Positions 1-6,096 of a DNA stretch of 9,809 nt are shown piece by piece (position 1 is the first letter of the stretch; each line of letters opens with the position of its first letter). Position numbers and translations under genes: made by a program. This DNA is from Oscillospiraceae bacterium (lineage in GTDB: Bacteria > Bacillota > Clostridia > Oscillospirales > Oscillospiraceae), in NCBI GenBank assembly GCA_009785655.1, contig WQVW01000041.1, positions 1 through 9,809 of the forward strand, in the 5' to 3' direction. Below the pieces are notes generated by a model. It was given only the letters and a program-made list of their open reading frames with translations. It searched no databases and was not told where the DNA came from.

Positions 1-255
1 CAATCCGGATAAAAACAAGCCAAACTTTTGATCCTGCAAAGCATCCGCATTTTTTGCCAGAAACGCTTTCGCTTCTTTGCGGATTGACCCGGCATAGACT
101 GAACTGCCGAGAATAATGCAGTCGAACCCATCTAGGGCAGGGGAGCTGTCTTGCTTCAAATCATGCAGTGTCGCACCGCCCATGATATCTGCGATGCGCT
201 CAGCGATCTCACGTGTCGCGCCGTGTTTGGTGGCGTAGAGGATGAGTGTGTTCAT
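1..255 (-). CDS. Flavodoxin-domain protein (HemG/Flavodoxin_5-like), C-terminus outside window
   Basis: The first 85 residues of a small FMN-binding flavodoxin-fold protein are present; the rest lies beyond base 1. The N-terminus shows the first beta strand followed by the phosphate-binding loop (LYATKHGATREIAERIA, residues 6-22, T-x-x-G-x-T type). A second strand and flavin loop follow (CIILGSSVYAGSIRKEAKAF, from about residue 50). The GSS-x-YAG-x-I pattern is typical of the Flavodoxin_5 family, which includes protoporphyrinogen dehydrogenase HemG and many uncharacterised Firmicute flavodoxins. The ATG at 255-253 has an upstream AGGAG. It lies 53 bases downstream of the membrane-protein gene on the same strand and is probably co-transcribed with it. 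The flavodoxin fold is clear. Whether it acts in haem synthesis or as a general electron carrier cannot be told, because the C-terminal half is missing. Confidence 0.85.
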   Translation of the reverse strand, partial: MNTLILYATKHGATREIAERIADIMGGATLHDLKQDSSPALDGFDCIILGSSVYAGSIRKEAKAFLAKNADALQDQKFGLFLSGL

Positions 256-308
256 GGTGTGACTCCTAGTATTTATTTTAGGTATGCAGATAATGCTTAT
301 GATACACG

Positions 309-830
309 TTATTTCTTCCCACGAGAAATTATCGGACGCAGCTTTGTGGTATAATGCTGATGAATGTGTCCAAGAAGGTAGTCATTGACAATGCAAAATA
401 TCGTAATTTGCCCCAGCGGTATCGCAATATAAACGCTCATTTGTCCAGTGATCGCTATGCCGAGTACATGAATGGAAATAAATAGACTTACCACAGCAAA
501 TATAAGAAAAATGGTCAACTTAACCACCCTGCGCACAAACGTGCGACCTATATCATCCAGCCACATTTTGATGATTGGGTAATATCCAAACAATAGCGCA
601 AACTCCATCGCTATGACTATATTCGGCAACAACATAACGCACATGAGCGCAACAGCAATATAAGCCAAAAAGGCTGTTTTGCGCCCAGTCTCTATCACGA
701 CAACCATTATCAAGAATCCGCCTAATTGCACCCAAAGATATGTGAACGGCATAAAGGATGACATAAACATCAACGTAAAACTAAGCGCAGAAAAGATCCC
801 GCCTATGGCAATTTTTCGTACTTTTGACAT
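309..830 (-). CDS. Small polytopic membrane protein, ECF S-component-like
   Basis: A 173-residue, very hydrophobic protein with about five or six predicted membrane segments (roughly residues 5-25, 32-49, 53-75, 77-88, 103-125 and 132-150). The beginning, MSKVRKIAIGGIFSALSFTL, resembles the first helix of ECF-transporter S components and related Clostridial membrane proteins. A GYYPIIK motif sits mid-protein and the tail is basic. The ATG at 830 is preferred over a start at 875, because GGAGG lies at about 14 bases upstream; a TTG one codon earlier is also possible. A promoter at 943-971 would give a leader of about 100 bases. The gene precedes the flavodoxin-domain gene. An S component would bind a small vitamin-like substrate and need shared EcfA/T partners, none of which is seen here. 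I do not recognise a specific substrate; the S-component reading is tentative. Confidence 0.7.
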   Translation of the reverse strand: MSKVRKIAIGGIFSALSFTLMFMSSFMPFTYLWVQLGGFLIMVVVIETGRKTAFLAYIAVALMCVMLLPNIVIAMEFALLFGYYPIIKMWLDDIGRTFVRRVVKLTIFLIFAVVSLFISIHVLGIAITGQMSVYIAIPLGQITIFCIVNDYLLGHIHQHYTTKLRPIISRGKK

Positions 831-942
831 CAAATTAGGTATATCCTCCACAACGCAGACACGGCTTAGAAGCACTTGTCGTCAATGGTAAATGACACCT
901 TATTACCGAGAGGTGCGCAGGAATGCGTATCTTTTTCTACCT

Positions 943-971
943 ATTTTAGCATAAAACATGAACATTTTCAA
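943..971 (-). promoter_or_regulatory. Predicted sigma-A promoter for the membrane protein/flavodoxin pair
   Basis: Read on the minus strand, TTGAAA (971-966) is separated by exactly 17 bases from TAAAAT (948-943). The -10 is preceded by TGC, giving an extended -10 (TGnTAAAAT). This matches the housekeeping consensus well. It points leftward at the gene starting at 830. It is a sequence prediction only. Confidence 0.55.
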
Positions 972-977
972 GAAAAA

Positions 978-996
978 GTATTAAACAAAATAATAC
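978..996. promoter_or_regulatory. Candidate operator: inverted repeat GTATTA-N7-TAATAC
   Basis: GTATTA at 978-983 is repeated as its exact reverse complement TAATAC at 991-996, with a 7-base A-rich spacer. It lies between the leftward promoter (943-971) and a TATAAT at 1016-1021 that could serve the acyl-CoA dehydrogenase operon, overlapping the place where a -35 would fall. The position suits a dimeric repressor or activator. I cannot assign it to a known regulator, and the A+T-rich setting makes chance symmetry possible. Confidence 0.35.
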
Positions 997-1015
997 AATA
1001 ATTTTATGAATCCTT

Positions 1016-1021
1016 TATAAT
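1016..1021 (+). promoter_or_regulatory. Possible -10 box of the acd-etfBA operon
   Basis: A perfect TATAAT lies 76 bases before the first ATG. At the expected 17-base spacing the -35 position (993-998, ATACAA) is poor, so the promoter would be weak or activator-dependent. The inverted repeat at 978-996 overlaps this position. Another TATAAT at 1056-1061 has no -35 at usable spacing. Confidence 0.35.
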
Positions 1022-1097
1022 GGTGTTATGTAATATTTGCAGTTGGCTGCATTTATATAATTAATAGCCGTACGGGCTTACACTAGGAGGACGTAGA

Positions 1098-2252
1098 ATG
1101 ATTTTTTCAGAAAGGCATAATCTTGTCAGGAAGCTGGCGCGCGACTTCGCTGAGACCGAGTTGACTAACGCAGTGCTCGACGAGATTGAAGCAACCAAGG
1201 AATATCCAAAAGAGCTTTTGGCGAAAATGGGCAAAGCTGGGTTTTTCGGAATCAAAACGCCGAAAGAATACGGCGGACAAGGCTCCGACTACATCTCATA
1301 CGCGATTGTACTTGAAGAGCTTGGCAGAGTCAGTGCCGTGACGGATATCTGGGTATCCGCACCGAACTCACTGGGCGGAGGCCCTTTAATGCTGTCCGGA
1401 ACTGAAGAGCAACTTCAGAAATACTTAAAGCCGGTAGCGACTGGCGAGAAGATCATGGCGTTTGCATTGACTGAGCCGGGCGCCGGTTCAGATGCAGGCG
1501 GCACAGTGACAACCGCTGTTAAAGACGGTGACTACTACGTCATCAATGGCCGTAAAACGTTTATCACCACAGCCCCGATTGCTGATTGGGCGATTGTTTA
1601 CGCCAAAACCGACCTCAGTGAAAAGAACAGAGGTAAATCCCGCGGTATTTCGGCGTTCATCGTTGACATGAAACTGCCCGGCGTCTCTTGCGGTAAAGCA
1701 GAAGACAAAATGGGTCTGAAAGGCTGCCCGACATCTGACATTATCCTTGAGGATGTCCGGGTGCACAAAGACGATCTGTTGGGTGAGGAAAATCGCGGGT
1801 TCCAGAACGCGATGAAAACGCTCGACATCGGTCGTATCGGCGTCTCCGCGATGAGCATTGGCGTGGCTCAAGGCGCGCTGGACGAAGCGATTAAATATGC
1901 CAAAGAACGCAAGCAATTCGGCCAACGTCTCGCTGATTTCCAAGCGATAAGCTTTATGATCGCCGACATGGCGACAAAGCTGCAAGCCGCGAAAGAGCTT
2001 GTTTATAGAGCTGCGCAATTAAAAGACATGAACAGCCCGGAGGCAGGCCCCGCCGCTTCAATGGCTAAATACTTCGCAACTGAAACGTGTAACGAGATCG
2101 CCGCCAAAGCTGTGCAGATCCACGGTGGTTACGGTTACATCAGCGAATATAAGGTAGAGCGCATCTACCGCGACTGCCGCGTCTTTACTATCTTTGAGGG
2201 TACGTCCCAAGTTCAGCAGATGGTTATCGCCGCGAGTCTTATCGGCAGATAG
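1098..2252 (+). CDS. Acyl-CoA dehydrogenase (butyryl-CoA dehydrogenase/acyl-CoA reductase type)
   Basis: A full-length 384-residue flavoprotein of the short-chain acyl-CoA dehydrogenase family. Visible family marks in order are: N-terminal helical domain (1-115); the FAD/substrate strand FALTEPGAGSDA (122-133); the middle beta domain; RKQFGQRL (271-278); QIHGGYGY (340-347); and YRDCRVFTIFEGTSQ (357-371). E367 lies in the position of the catalytic base of butyryl-CoA dehydrogenases. In anaerobes such enzymes usually run as enoyl-CoA reductases, oxidising reduced Etf. GGAGG lies 7 bases before the ATG. The stop is followed after 14 bases by etfB, so enzyme and electron partner are made together. 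Butyryl-CoA dehydrogenase, caffeyl-CoA reductase (CarC) and acryloyl-CoA reductase are all compatible; no pathway neighbours decide between them. The family is certain, the substrate is not. Confidence 0.95.
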   Translation: MIFSERHNLVRKLARDFAETELTNAVLDEIEATKEYPKELLAKMGKAGFFGIKTPKEYGGQGSDYISYAIVLEELGRVSAVTDIWVSAPNSLGGGPLMLSGTEEQLQKYLKPVATGEKIMAFALTEPGAGSDAGGTVTTAVKDGDYYVINGRKTFITTAPIADWAIVYAKTDLSEKNRGKSRGISAFIVDMKLPGVSCGKAEDKMGLKGCPTSDIILEDVRVHKDDLLGEENRGFQNAMKTLDIGRIGVSAMSIGVAQGALDEAIKYAKERKQFGQRLADFQAISFMIADMATKLQAAKELVYRAAQLKDMNSPEAGPAASMAKYFATETCNEIAAKAVQIHGGYGYISEYKVERIYRDCRVFTIFEGTSQVQQMVIAASLIGR

Positions 2253-2266
2253 AGGAGGATTGAACA

Positions 2267-3064
2267 ATGAAAATTATTGTATTGGCCAAACAAGTGCCGG
2301 ATACGAACGAAGTTAAAATCGACCCTGTAAAGGGTACGCTGATACGTGAGGGTGTCCCCTCCATACTGAATCCCGACGACGCGAACGCCATTGAAGAGGC
2401 GCTGGCGCTGAAGGATCAATACCCTGGCACCACAGTAGACGTGGTTTCAATGGGTCCTCCGCAAGCCACATACATGCTGCGTGAGTGCCTTGCCATGGGC
2501 GCAGACAACGCATATCTCCTGTCCAGCCGCGTATTCGGCGGGGCGGATACCTGCGCGACGTCTACCACACTGGCCGCCGGTGTTAAAAAGATCGGTGACT
2601 ATGACATCATCTTTGCCGGTCGTCAAGCGATTGATGGAGACACAGCACAAGTCGGCCCGCAAACAGCACAGAGACTTGGTATTCCGTCTGTCACATATGT
2701 CCAAAAGATTCGTGAAATCAAAGACAAAACCGTCGTGGTTGAGCGTGCGCTGGAAGATGGATATGAAGTGATCGAAATCCAAAAACCATGTGTGCTGACT
2801 GCGATTAAAGAACTCAACACACCCCGGTACATGTCGGTGGCACAAATTGAAGAGGCGTACAAAAAAGAAATCGCCGTCTGGGATGAGAAAGCGCTGAACG
2901 TAGATCCGAGTGATGTTGGACTTGTTGCAAGCCCGACCCAGGTTCATAAAAGCTTTACCCCGCCGCCTAAAGGGGCAGGGGAGATGCTCACCGGCACAGT
3001 TCCCGAAATGGCTGCGGCACTTGTCGCGAAACTCACCGAAAAGCATGTGCTTGCGGATCACTAA
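2267..3064 (+). CDS. etfB: Electron transfer flavoprotein beta subunit, bifurcating type
   Basis: A 265-residue EtfB of normal length. The N-terminus MKIIVLAKQVPDT is the classic Etf-beta opening. NPDDANAIEEALALKD (35-50) follows, and then GRQAIDGDTAQVGP (118-131). In this loop non-bifurcating Etfs bind AMP through an acidic motif, while bifurcating Etfs carry DGDTAQVGP and bind a second, bifurcating FAD; the form here is the latter. The C-terminal arm (about 200-265) would wrap around EtfA. The predicted role is to accept hydride from NADH and split electrons between ferredoxin and the acyl-CoA dehydrogenase. The start has an AGGAGG ribosome binding site. The gene sits between the dehydrogenase and etfA, 15 bases before the latter. 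NADH use and bifurcation are inferred from motifs and operon structure. Confidence 0.95.
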   Translation: MKIIVLAKQVPDTNEVKIDPVKGTLIREGVPSILNPDDANAIEEALALKDQYPGTTVDVVSMGPPQATYMLRECLAMGADNAYLLSSRVFGGADTCATSTTLAAGVKKIGDYDIIFAGRQAIDGDTAQVGPQTAQRLGIPSVTYVQKIREIKDKTVVVERALEDGYEVIEIQKPCVLTAIKELNTPRYMSVAQIEEAYKKEIAVWDEKALNVDPSDVGLVASPTQVHKSFTPPPKGAGEMLTGTVPEMAAALVAKLTEKHVLADH

Positions 3065-3079
3065 GGGAGGAATAAGAAT

Positions 3080-4270
3080 ATGGCTATAAAAATTATTGCA
3101 GAGAAATGTAAAGGCTGTGAACTCTGCGTTAAAGGCTGCCCACAGGGCGCTTTCACAGTAAAAGATAAACTAGCGATCGTCGGCCCTGAGTGCAATATGT
3201 GCAACCAGTGCCTGGAGCCAAAATTTTGCCCGTTCGGCGCCATTGTAAAAGTGGAAGAGAGATCAAAAACTTTCGCTGTGGATATCACACAATATCACGA
3301 TGTATGGGTGTTTGCAGAGCAGCGTGACGGCCAGCTGATGGGCGTTTCAGTGGAGCTTCTGGGCGAAGGCAAAAGACTTGCCGCTGAAATCGGCTGTAAA
3401 GTCTGTGCGGTGCTTTGTGGTGACAACGTTGATGGACTTGTTGATGAGCTGTATGAATACGGTGCCGACAAAGTTTACTACGCCAATGCGCCGGAACTTA
3501 AAACATATAACACAGATGCGTATACGCATGTTATCTATCAGGCGATATTGAAACATAAACCTGAAATCGTGCTGATGGGTGCGACGCATATCGGCCGTGA
3601 CTTGGGTCCGTGCCTCGCCGTTAAATGCGAAACTGGCCTCACAGCGGACTGCACAAAATTGGATATCGATCCTGAAGATAAAAAGCTGATGCAAACCCGT
3701 CCGGCATTCGGCGGCAACTTGATGGCGACAATTGTTTGCCCAAGCCACCGTCCGCAAATGTCTACGGTGCGTCCCGGCGTTATGCAAAAGCCAGAGCGTA
3801 AAGCCGGACAAAAAGGCGAGAGAATTGACCTTGAGGTGGCATTCAAATCCGGCGATATCCGCATGGAAGTCCTTGAAATTGTCAAGGCGATGAAAGAAAT
3901 GGTGTCGCTGACTGACGCCAACGTCATCGTCTCCGGCGGCGCAGGGCTTGGCAATGCAGATGGCTTCAAGTTGCTGAAAGAACTTGCAGACAAGCTTGGT
4001 GGCGTTGTAGGTTCATCCCGTGCGGCGGTTGATGCCGGGTGGATCGACCACTCGCACCAAGTTGGGCAAACAGGCACAACGGTGAAACCAAGTCTGTACA
4101 TCGCTTGCGGAATCTCCGGCGCGATCCAGCACTTGGCCGGAATGCAGAGCTCTGACTACATCGTGGCGATCAACAAAAGCGAAAATGCACCGATATTTGA
4201 AGTGGCCGACTACGGCATCGTGGGTGACCTGTATAAGGTTATCCCGGAGATTATCTCTGCGCTTGGTTAA
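3080..4270 (+). CDS. etfA: Electron transfer flavoprotein alpha subunit with N-terminal 2x[4Fe-4S] ferredoxin domain
   Basis: At 396 residues it is longer than a plain EtfA (about 320-340) because of a ferredoxin domain of about 60 residues. Cys10, 13, 16 and 20 (CKGCELCVKGCP) form one [4Fe-4S] site. Cys38, 41, 44 and 50 (CNMCNQCLEPKFCP) form a second, with five rather than the usual three residues before the last cysteine. The alpha/beta domain follows (about 70-240). The C-terminal FAD domain shows GSSRAAVDAGW (311-321), QVGQTG (327-332), CGISGAIQHLAGM (343-355) and IVAINKSENAPIF (361-373). The family usually has Asp where S367 stands after INK. Ferredoxin-fused EtfA is known from caffeyl-CoA reductase CarE and some lactate dehydrogenase-Etf complexes, where the clusters carry low-potential electrons to ferredoxin. 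GGAGG precedes the ATG, and a strong terminator follows the stop. Confidence 0.95.
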   Translation: MAIKIIAEKCKGCELCVKGCPQGAFTVKDKLAIVGPECNMCNQCLEPKFCPFGAIVKVEERSKTFAVDITQYHDVWVFAEQRDGQLMGVSVELLGEGKRLAAEIGCKVCAVLCGDNVDGLVDELYEYGADKVYYANAPELKTYNTDAYTHVIYQAILKHKPEIVLMGATHIGRDLGPCLAVKCETGLTADCTKLDIDPEDKKLMQTRPAFGGNLMATIVCPSHRPQMSTVRPGVMQKPERKAGQKGERIDLEVAFKSGDIRMEVLEIVKAMKEMVSLTDANVIVSGGAGLGNADGFKLLKELADKLGGVVGSSRAAVDAGWIDHSHQVGQTGTTVKPSLYIACGISGAIQHLAGMQSSDYIVAINKSENAPIFEVADYGIVGDLYKVIPEIISALG

Positions 4271-4287
4271 TAGCGATATGTAAAACG

Positions 4288-4313
4288 AGACCCGCCTTGA
4301 ATAAGGCGGGTCT
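4288..4313. terminator. Bidirectional intrinsic terminator between etfA and the recombinase gene
   Basis: An 11-bp perfect stem, AGACCCGCCTT (4288-4298) paired with AAGGCGGGTCT (4303-4313), encloses a GAAT loop. The plus strand continues TTGCTTATTTG. The minus strand continues CGTTTTAC, so both directions have a modest U-rich tail. It starts 17 bases after the etfA stop and ends 23 bases from the stop of the convergent recombinase gene, so it probably ends both transcripts. Confidence 0.85.
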
Positions 4314-4336
4314 TTGCTTATTTGTTAATGGCGGAT

Positions 4337-5233
4337 TTATCTGCTGTTTCTAATCGACTTCGGATGTGACCGGAAATACTCATCCTTCAGCTGTTTTTTC
4401 ACGACTCTTGCGTAGATCTGCGTGGATGCAACGTTGGTATGTCCCAACATTTCTTGAAGCACCTTGATATCTGCGCCGTTTTCAAGCAGATGCGCAGCGA
4501 AAGAATGTCTCAGCGTTTGCGGAGTGATTGCTTTGGTTATCTTCGCTTTTTCGGTGTAGCTCTTAACAATTTTCCAAAACCCCTGGCGCGTCATCCGCCC
4601 GCCGTCTTTATTGACGAATAGCGCAGACTCATTGTCAGAAGCCAGCATCTGCGGCCTGGTTGAATGAATATATTCACCCAGCGTACTTACGGCGTCTCTA
4701 TAGACCGGGATGGTTCGCTCCCTGCTGCTGCGGCACGTGATTAGGTTAGTGGCCAAATTAACGTCAGTCACATCAAGTGCAATCAATTCACTGACACGGA
4801 TTCCTGTGGCGTACAATGTTTCCAACATGGCCTTGTCCCGCAAGCCCTTTAAACTCGAAGCATTCGGCTGTTCCAACAGGCGTGCGATTTCTGCACCTGT
4901 CAATATCTGCGGCAATTCTCTGGAAAATCCGGATGTTGCAATGCCCTCAGCCGGGTTGGCCGCTATTACCGCATTGTTCATAAAATGGCCGAAAAATGCT
5001 TTTAACGAAGCCACGGCTCTGGCTGTTGTTGCCGGTGCGCGCCCCTTGTCGCCGAGCCATGATAAATAACGCCGGATGTCATCTCCCGCAATATCAGCGA
5101 TATCCTCTTTCTCACAGAAGTTCAGGAATTGCGTGATATCACGAATATATGAAGAAACCGTGTTTCCAGATGCCTGGCGGTTATCAGTCAAGTGCGCTTT
5201 GAACGCGTCGATATATGTTTCGGATCCTACCAT
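4337..5233 (-). CDS. xerD: Tyrosine recombinase, XerD type, with two altered catalytic positions
   Basis: A 298-residue protein of normal Xer length: an N-terminal SAM-like core-binding domain (about 5-95) and a C-terminal catalytic domain (about 110-290). Xer proteins resolve chromosome dimers at dif sites. R146 (GIRVSEL), R242 (LRHSF), H265 (MLGH) and nucleophile Y274 (TQIYARV) are in place. The beta-hairpin lysine (GKGNKER in typical Xer) is R168 in CRSSRERTIPV. The first histidine of HxxR is Q239 in ITPQTLRHSF. Both codons (CGC, CAA) read unambiguously. The ATG at 5233 follows GGGGGA. It lies 31 bases after spoIIM, and B. subtilis also keeps spoIIM close to xerD (ripX), which supports XerD over an element-borne integrase. 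No transposon or attachment site is visible. The substitutions may be a clade trait rather than loss of activity. Confidence 0.82.
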   Translation of the reverse strand: MVGSETYIDAFKAHLTDNRQASGNTVSSYIRDITQFLNFCEKEDIADIAGDDIRRYLSWLGDKGRAPATTARAVASLKAFFGHFMNNAVIAANPAEGIATSGFSRELPQILTGAEIARLLEQPNASSLKGLRDKAMLETLYATGIRVSELIALDVTDVNLATNLITCRSSRERTIPVYRDAVSTLGEYIHSTRPQMLASDNESALFVNKDGGRMTRQGFWKIVKSYTEKAKITKAITPQTLRHSFAAHLLENGADIKVLQEMLGHTNVASTQIYARVVKKQLKDEYFRSHPKSIRNSR

Positions 5234-5264
5234 ACTTCCCCCATAAAACCTTTAAAATTTAAGA

Positions 5265-5876
5265 TCAGGCCGCAAGCCGTCCGGCGACTAAGCCTATCAG
5301 CCTTGGCACAAGCAATGTATCGATCAACGCGGAGCCTGTCAACACAGCGGCGCACACAAGCACTCGCCTAAAAAATCCACCCTTGTAAGGTGCGGTTCCG
5401 CCGCCTTTTAATGTCACGCTTTTAAAAACATAGAGCGAGGAAGAGAACGATTGCACAGCCAAAATAAAAAAGCACGGAACGGTTATCATGGCACTTGCAC
5501 CGAATATCGCTAGAGCCAAAAGCACGCCGTCCCCGCCGAAATAACGGACAATAGCAGAGATTGAGAAACAGAGGAAAAATCCCCTGACCGCCGCCAGTGC
5601 CGGCACACCAAATACGCCGAATACCGAGAATCCCAGCAGAATCGCCACCAGCGGATAAGTCCAGACGTTAAACAACGCCGAAAAAAACCCACTGATACGT
5701 GCTTGACCGGCAAGCGCCAAATATCCGGCCATATAGTTAGAGATTCCGGCATCCCCGGCAATGCCTGACGCCGCAGTGCCGACAATGCTGCCACAGATAA
5801 ACAACGCCCCGCAGACAATAAGCCCCAAATAGTCAGCACCGGTTTCTGATCCTGCAATCGTTATTCTTTTGTTCAC
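5265..5876 (-). CDS. spoIIM: Stage II sporulation protein M-like integral membrane protein
   Basis: A 203-residue polytopic membrane protein with about five hydrophobic segments. It starts with a short cytoplasmic stretch and a first helix (LGLIVCGALFICGSIVGTA). Further segments include VWTYPLVAILLGFSVFGVFG, then VRGFFLCFSISAIVRYFGG-LLALAIFGASAM, and a last helix near the C-terminus. The RGFFL-S-IVRxFG pattern resembles SpoIIM (DUF95 family), a subunit of the DMP complex (SpoIID-M-P). That complex drives septal peptidoglycan remodelling and engulfment in the mother cell. A GTG at 5876 is preferred because GGGGTGA sits 5 bases upstream; the frame is also open to a GTG at 5885, which has no such site. 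It is immediately upstream of the XerD-type gene, as in other Firmicutes where the two are close. G+C is high here (63% in one 60-base block I counted). Confidence 0.75.
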   Translation of the reverse strand: MNKRITIAGSETGADYLGLIVCGALFICGSIVGTAASGIAGDAGISNYMAGYLALAGQARISGFFSALFNVWTYPLVAILLGFSVFGVFGVPALAAVRGFFLCFSISAIVRYFGGDGVLLALAIFGASAMITVPCFFILAVQSFSSSLYVFKSVTLKGGGTAPYKGGFFRRVLVCAAVLTGSALIDTLLVPRLIGLVAGRLAA

Positions 5877-5881
5877 AATAA

Positions 5882-6064
5882 TCACCCCATATCCATAAGA
5901 TATGGGACAAGTCTCAGAATAATGACTACACCGCGAAAATGCAGTAAAAGCAGTTTAATACAGCCCGCCCCAAGAAGCAATACAAAAAACACGGGATCCA
6001 TTATTTTTGGCAGTTTAACCAATTTTTTAATTATACGTGACAAAATGCAGCCGCCATCCCACAC
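5882..6064 (-). CDS. Doubtful 60-residue hydrophobic open frame upstream of spoIIM
   Basis: An open frame with a basic amphipathic start (IIKKLVKLPK) and one or two hydrophobic stretches (PVFFVLLLGAGCIKLLLLHF, then VVIILRLVPYL). Its TGA stop overlaps the GGGGTGA ribosome binding site of spoIIM, which would suit translational coupling. Against it: the GTG at 6064 has no convincing ribosome binding site, alternatives (TTG at 6043) are no better, and the sequence is A+T-rich. It could be a small membrane protein, a decayed gene remnant, or merely untranslated leader. I do not recognise the product. Confidence 0.3.
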   Translation of the reverse strand: MWDGGCILSRIIKKLVKLPKIMDPVFFVLLLGAGCIKLLLLHFRGVVIILRLVPYLMDMG

Positions 6065-6096
6065 AGGAAAGCGGCTACGGTGAATGCAGTCAGAGT

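Noticed and set aside
1488..2018. Minus-strand frame of 176 codons opposite the acyl-CoA dehydrogenase
   Set aside because: Antisense to conserved catalytic-domain codons, with no recognisable protein and no start signal.
2447..3061. Long minus-strand open frame (204 codons) opposite etfB
   Set aside because: It is the antisense of a well-conserved etfB with no ribosome binding site and a composition rich in His, Arg, Cys and Phe, typical of a shadow frame.
4271..5264. dif or attachment site beside the recombinase gene
   Set aside because: No dif-like sequence or flanking direct repeat was recognised near the gene, and its spoIIM neighbour points to a housekeeping Xer rather than an integrase of a mobile element.
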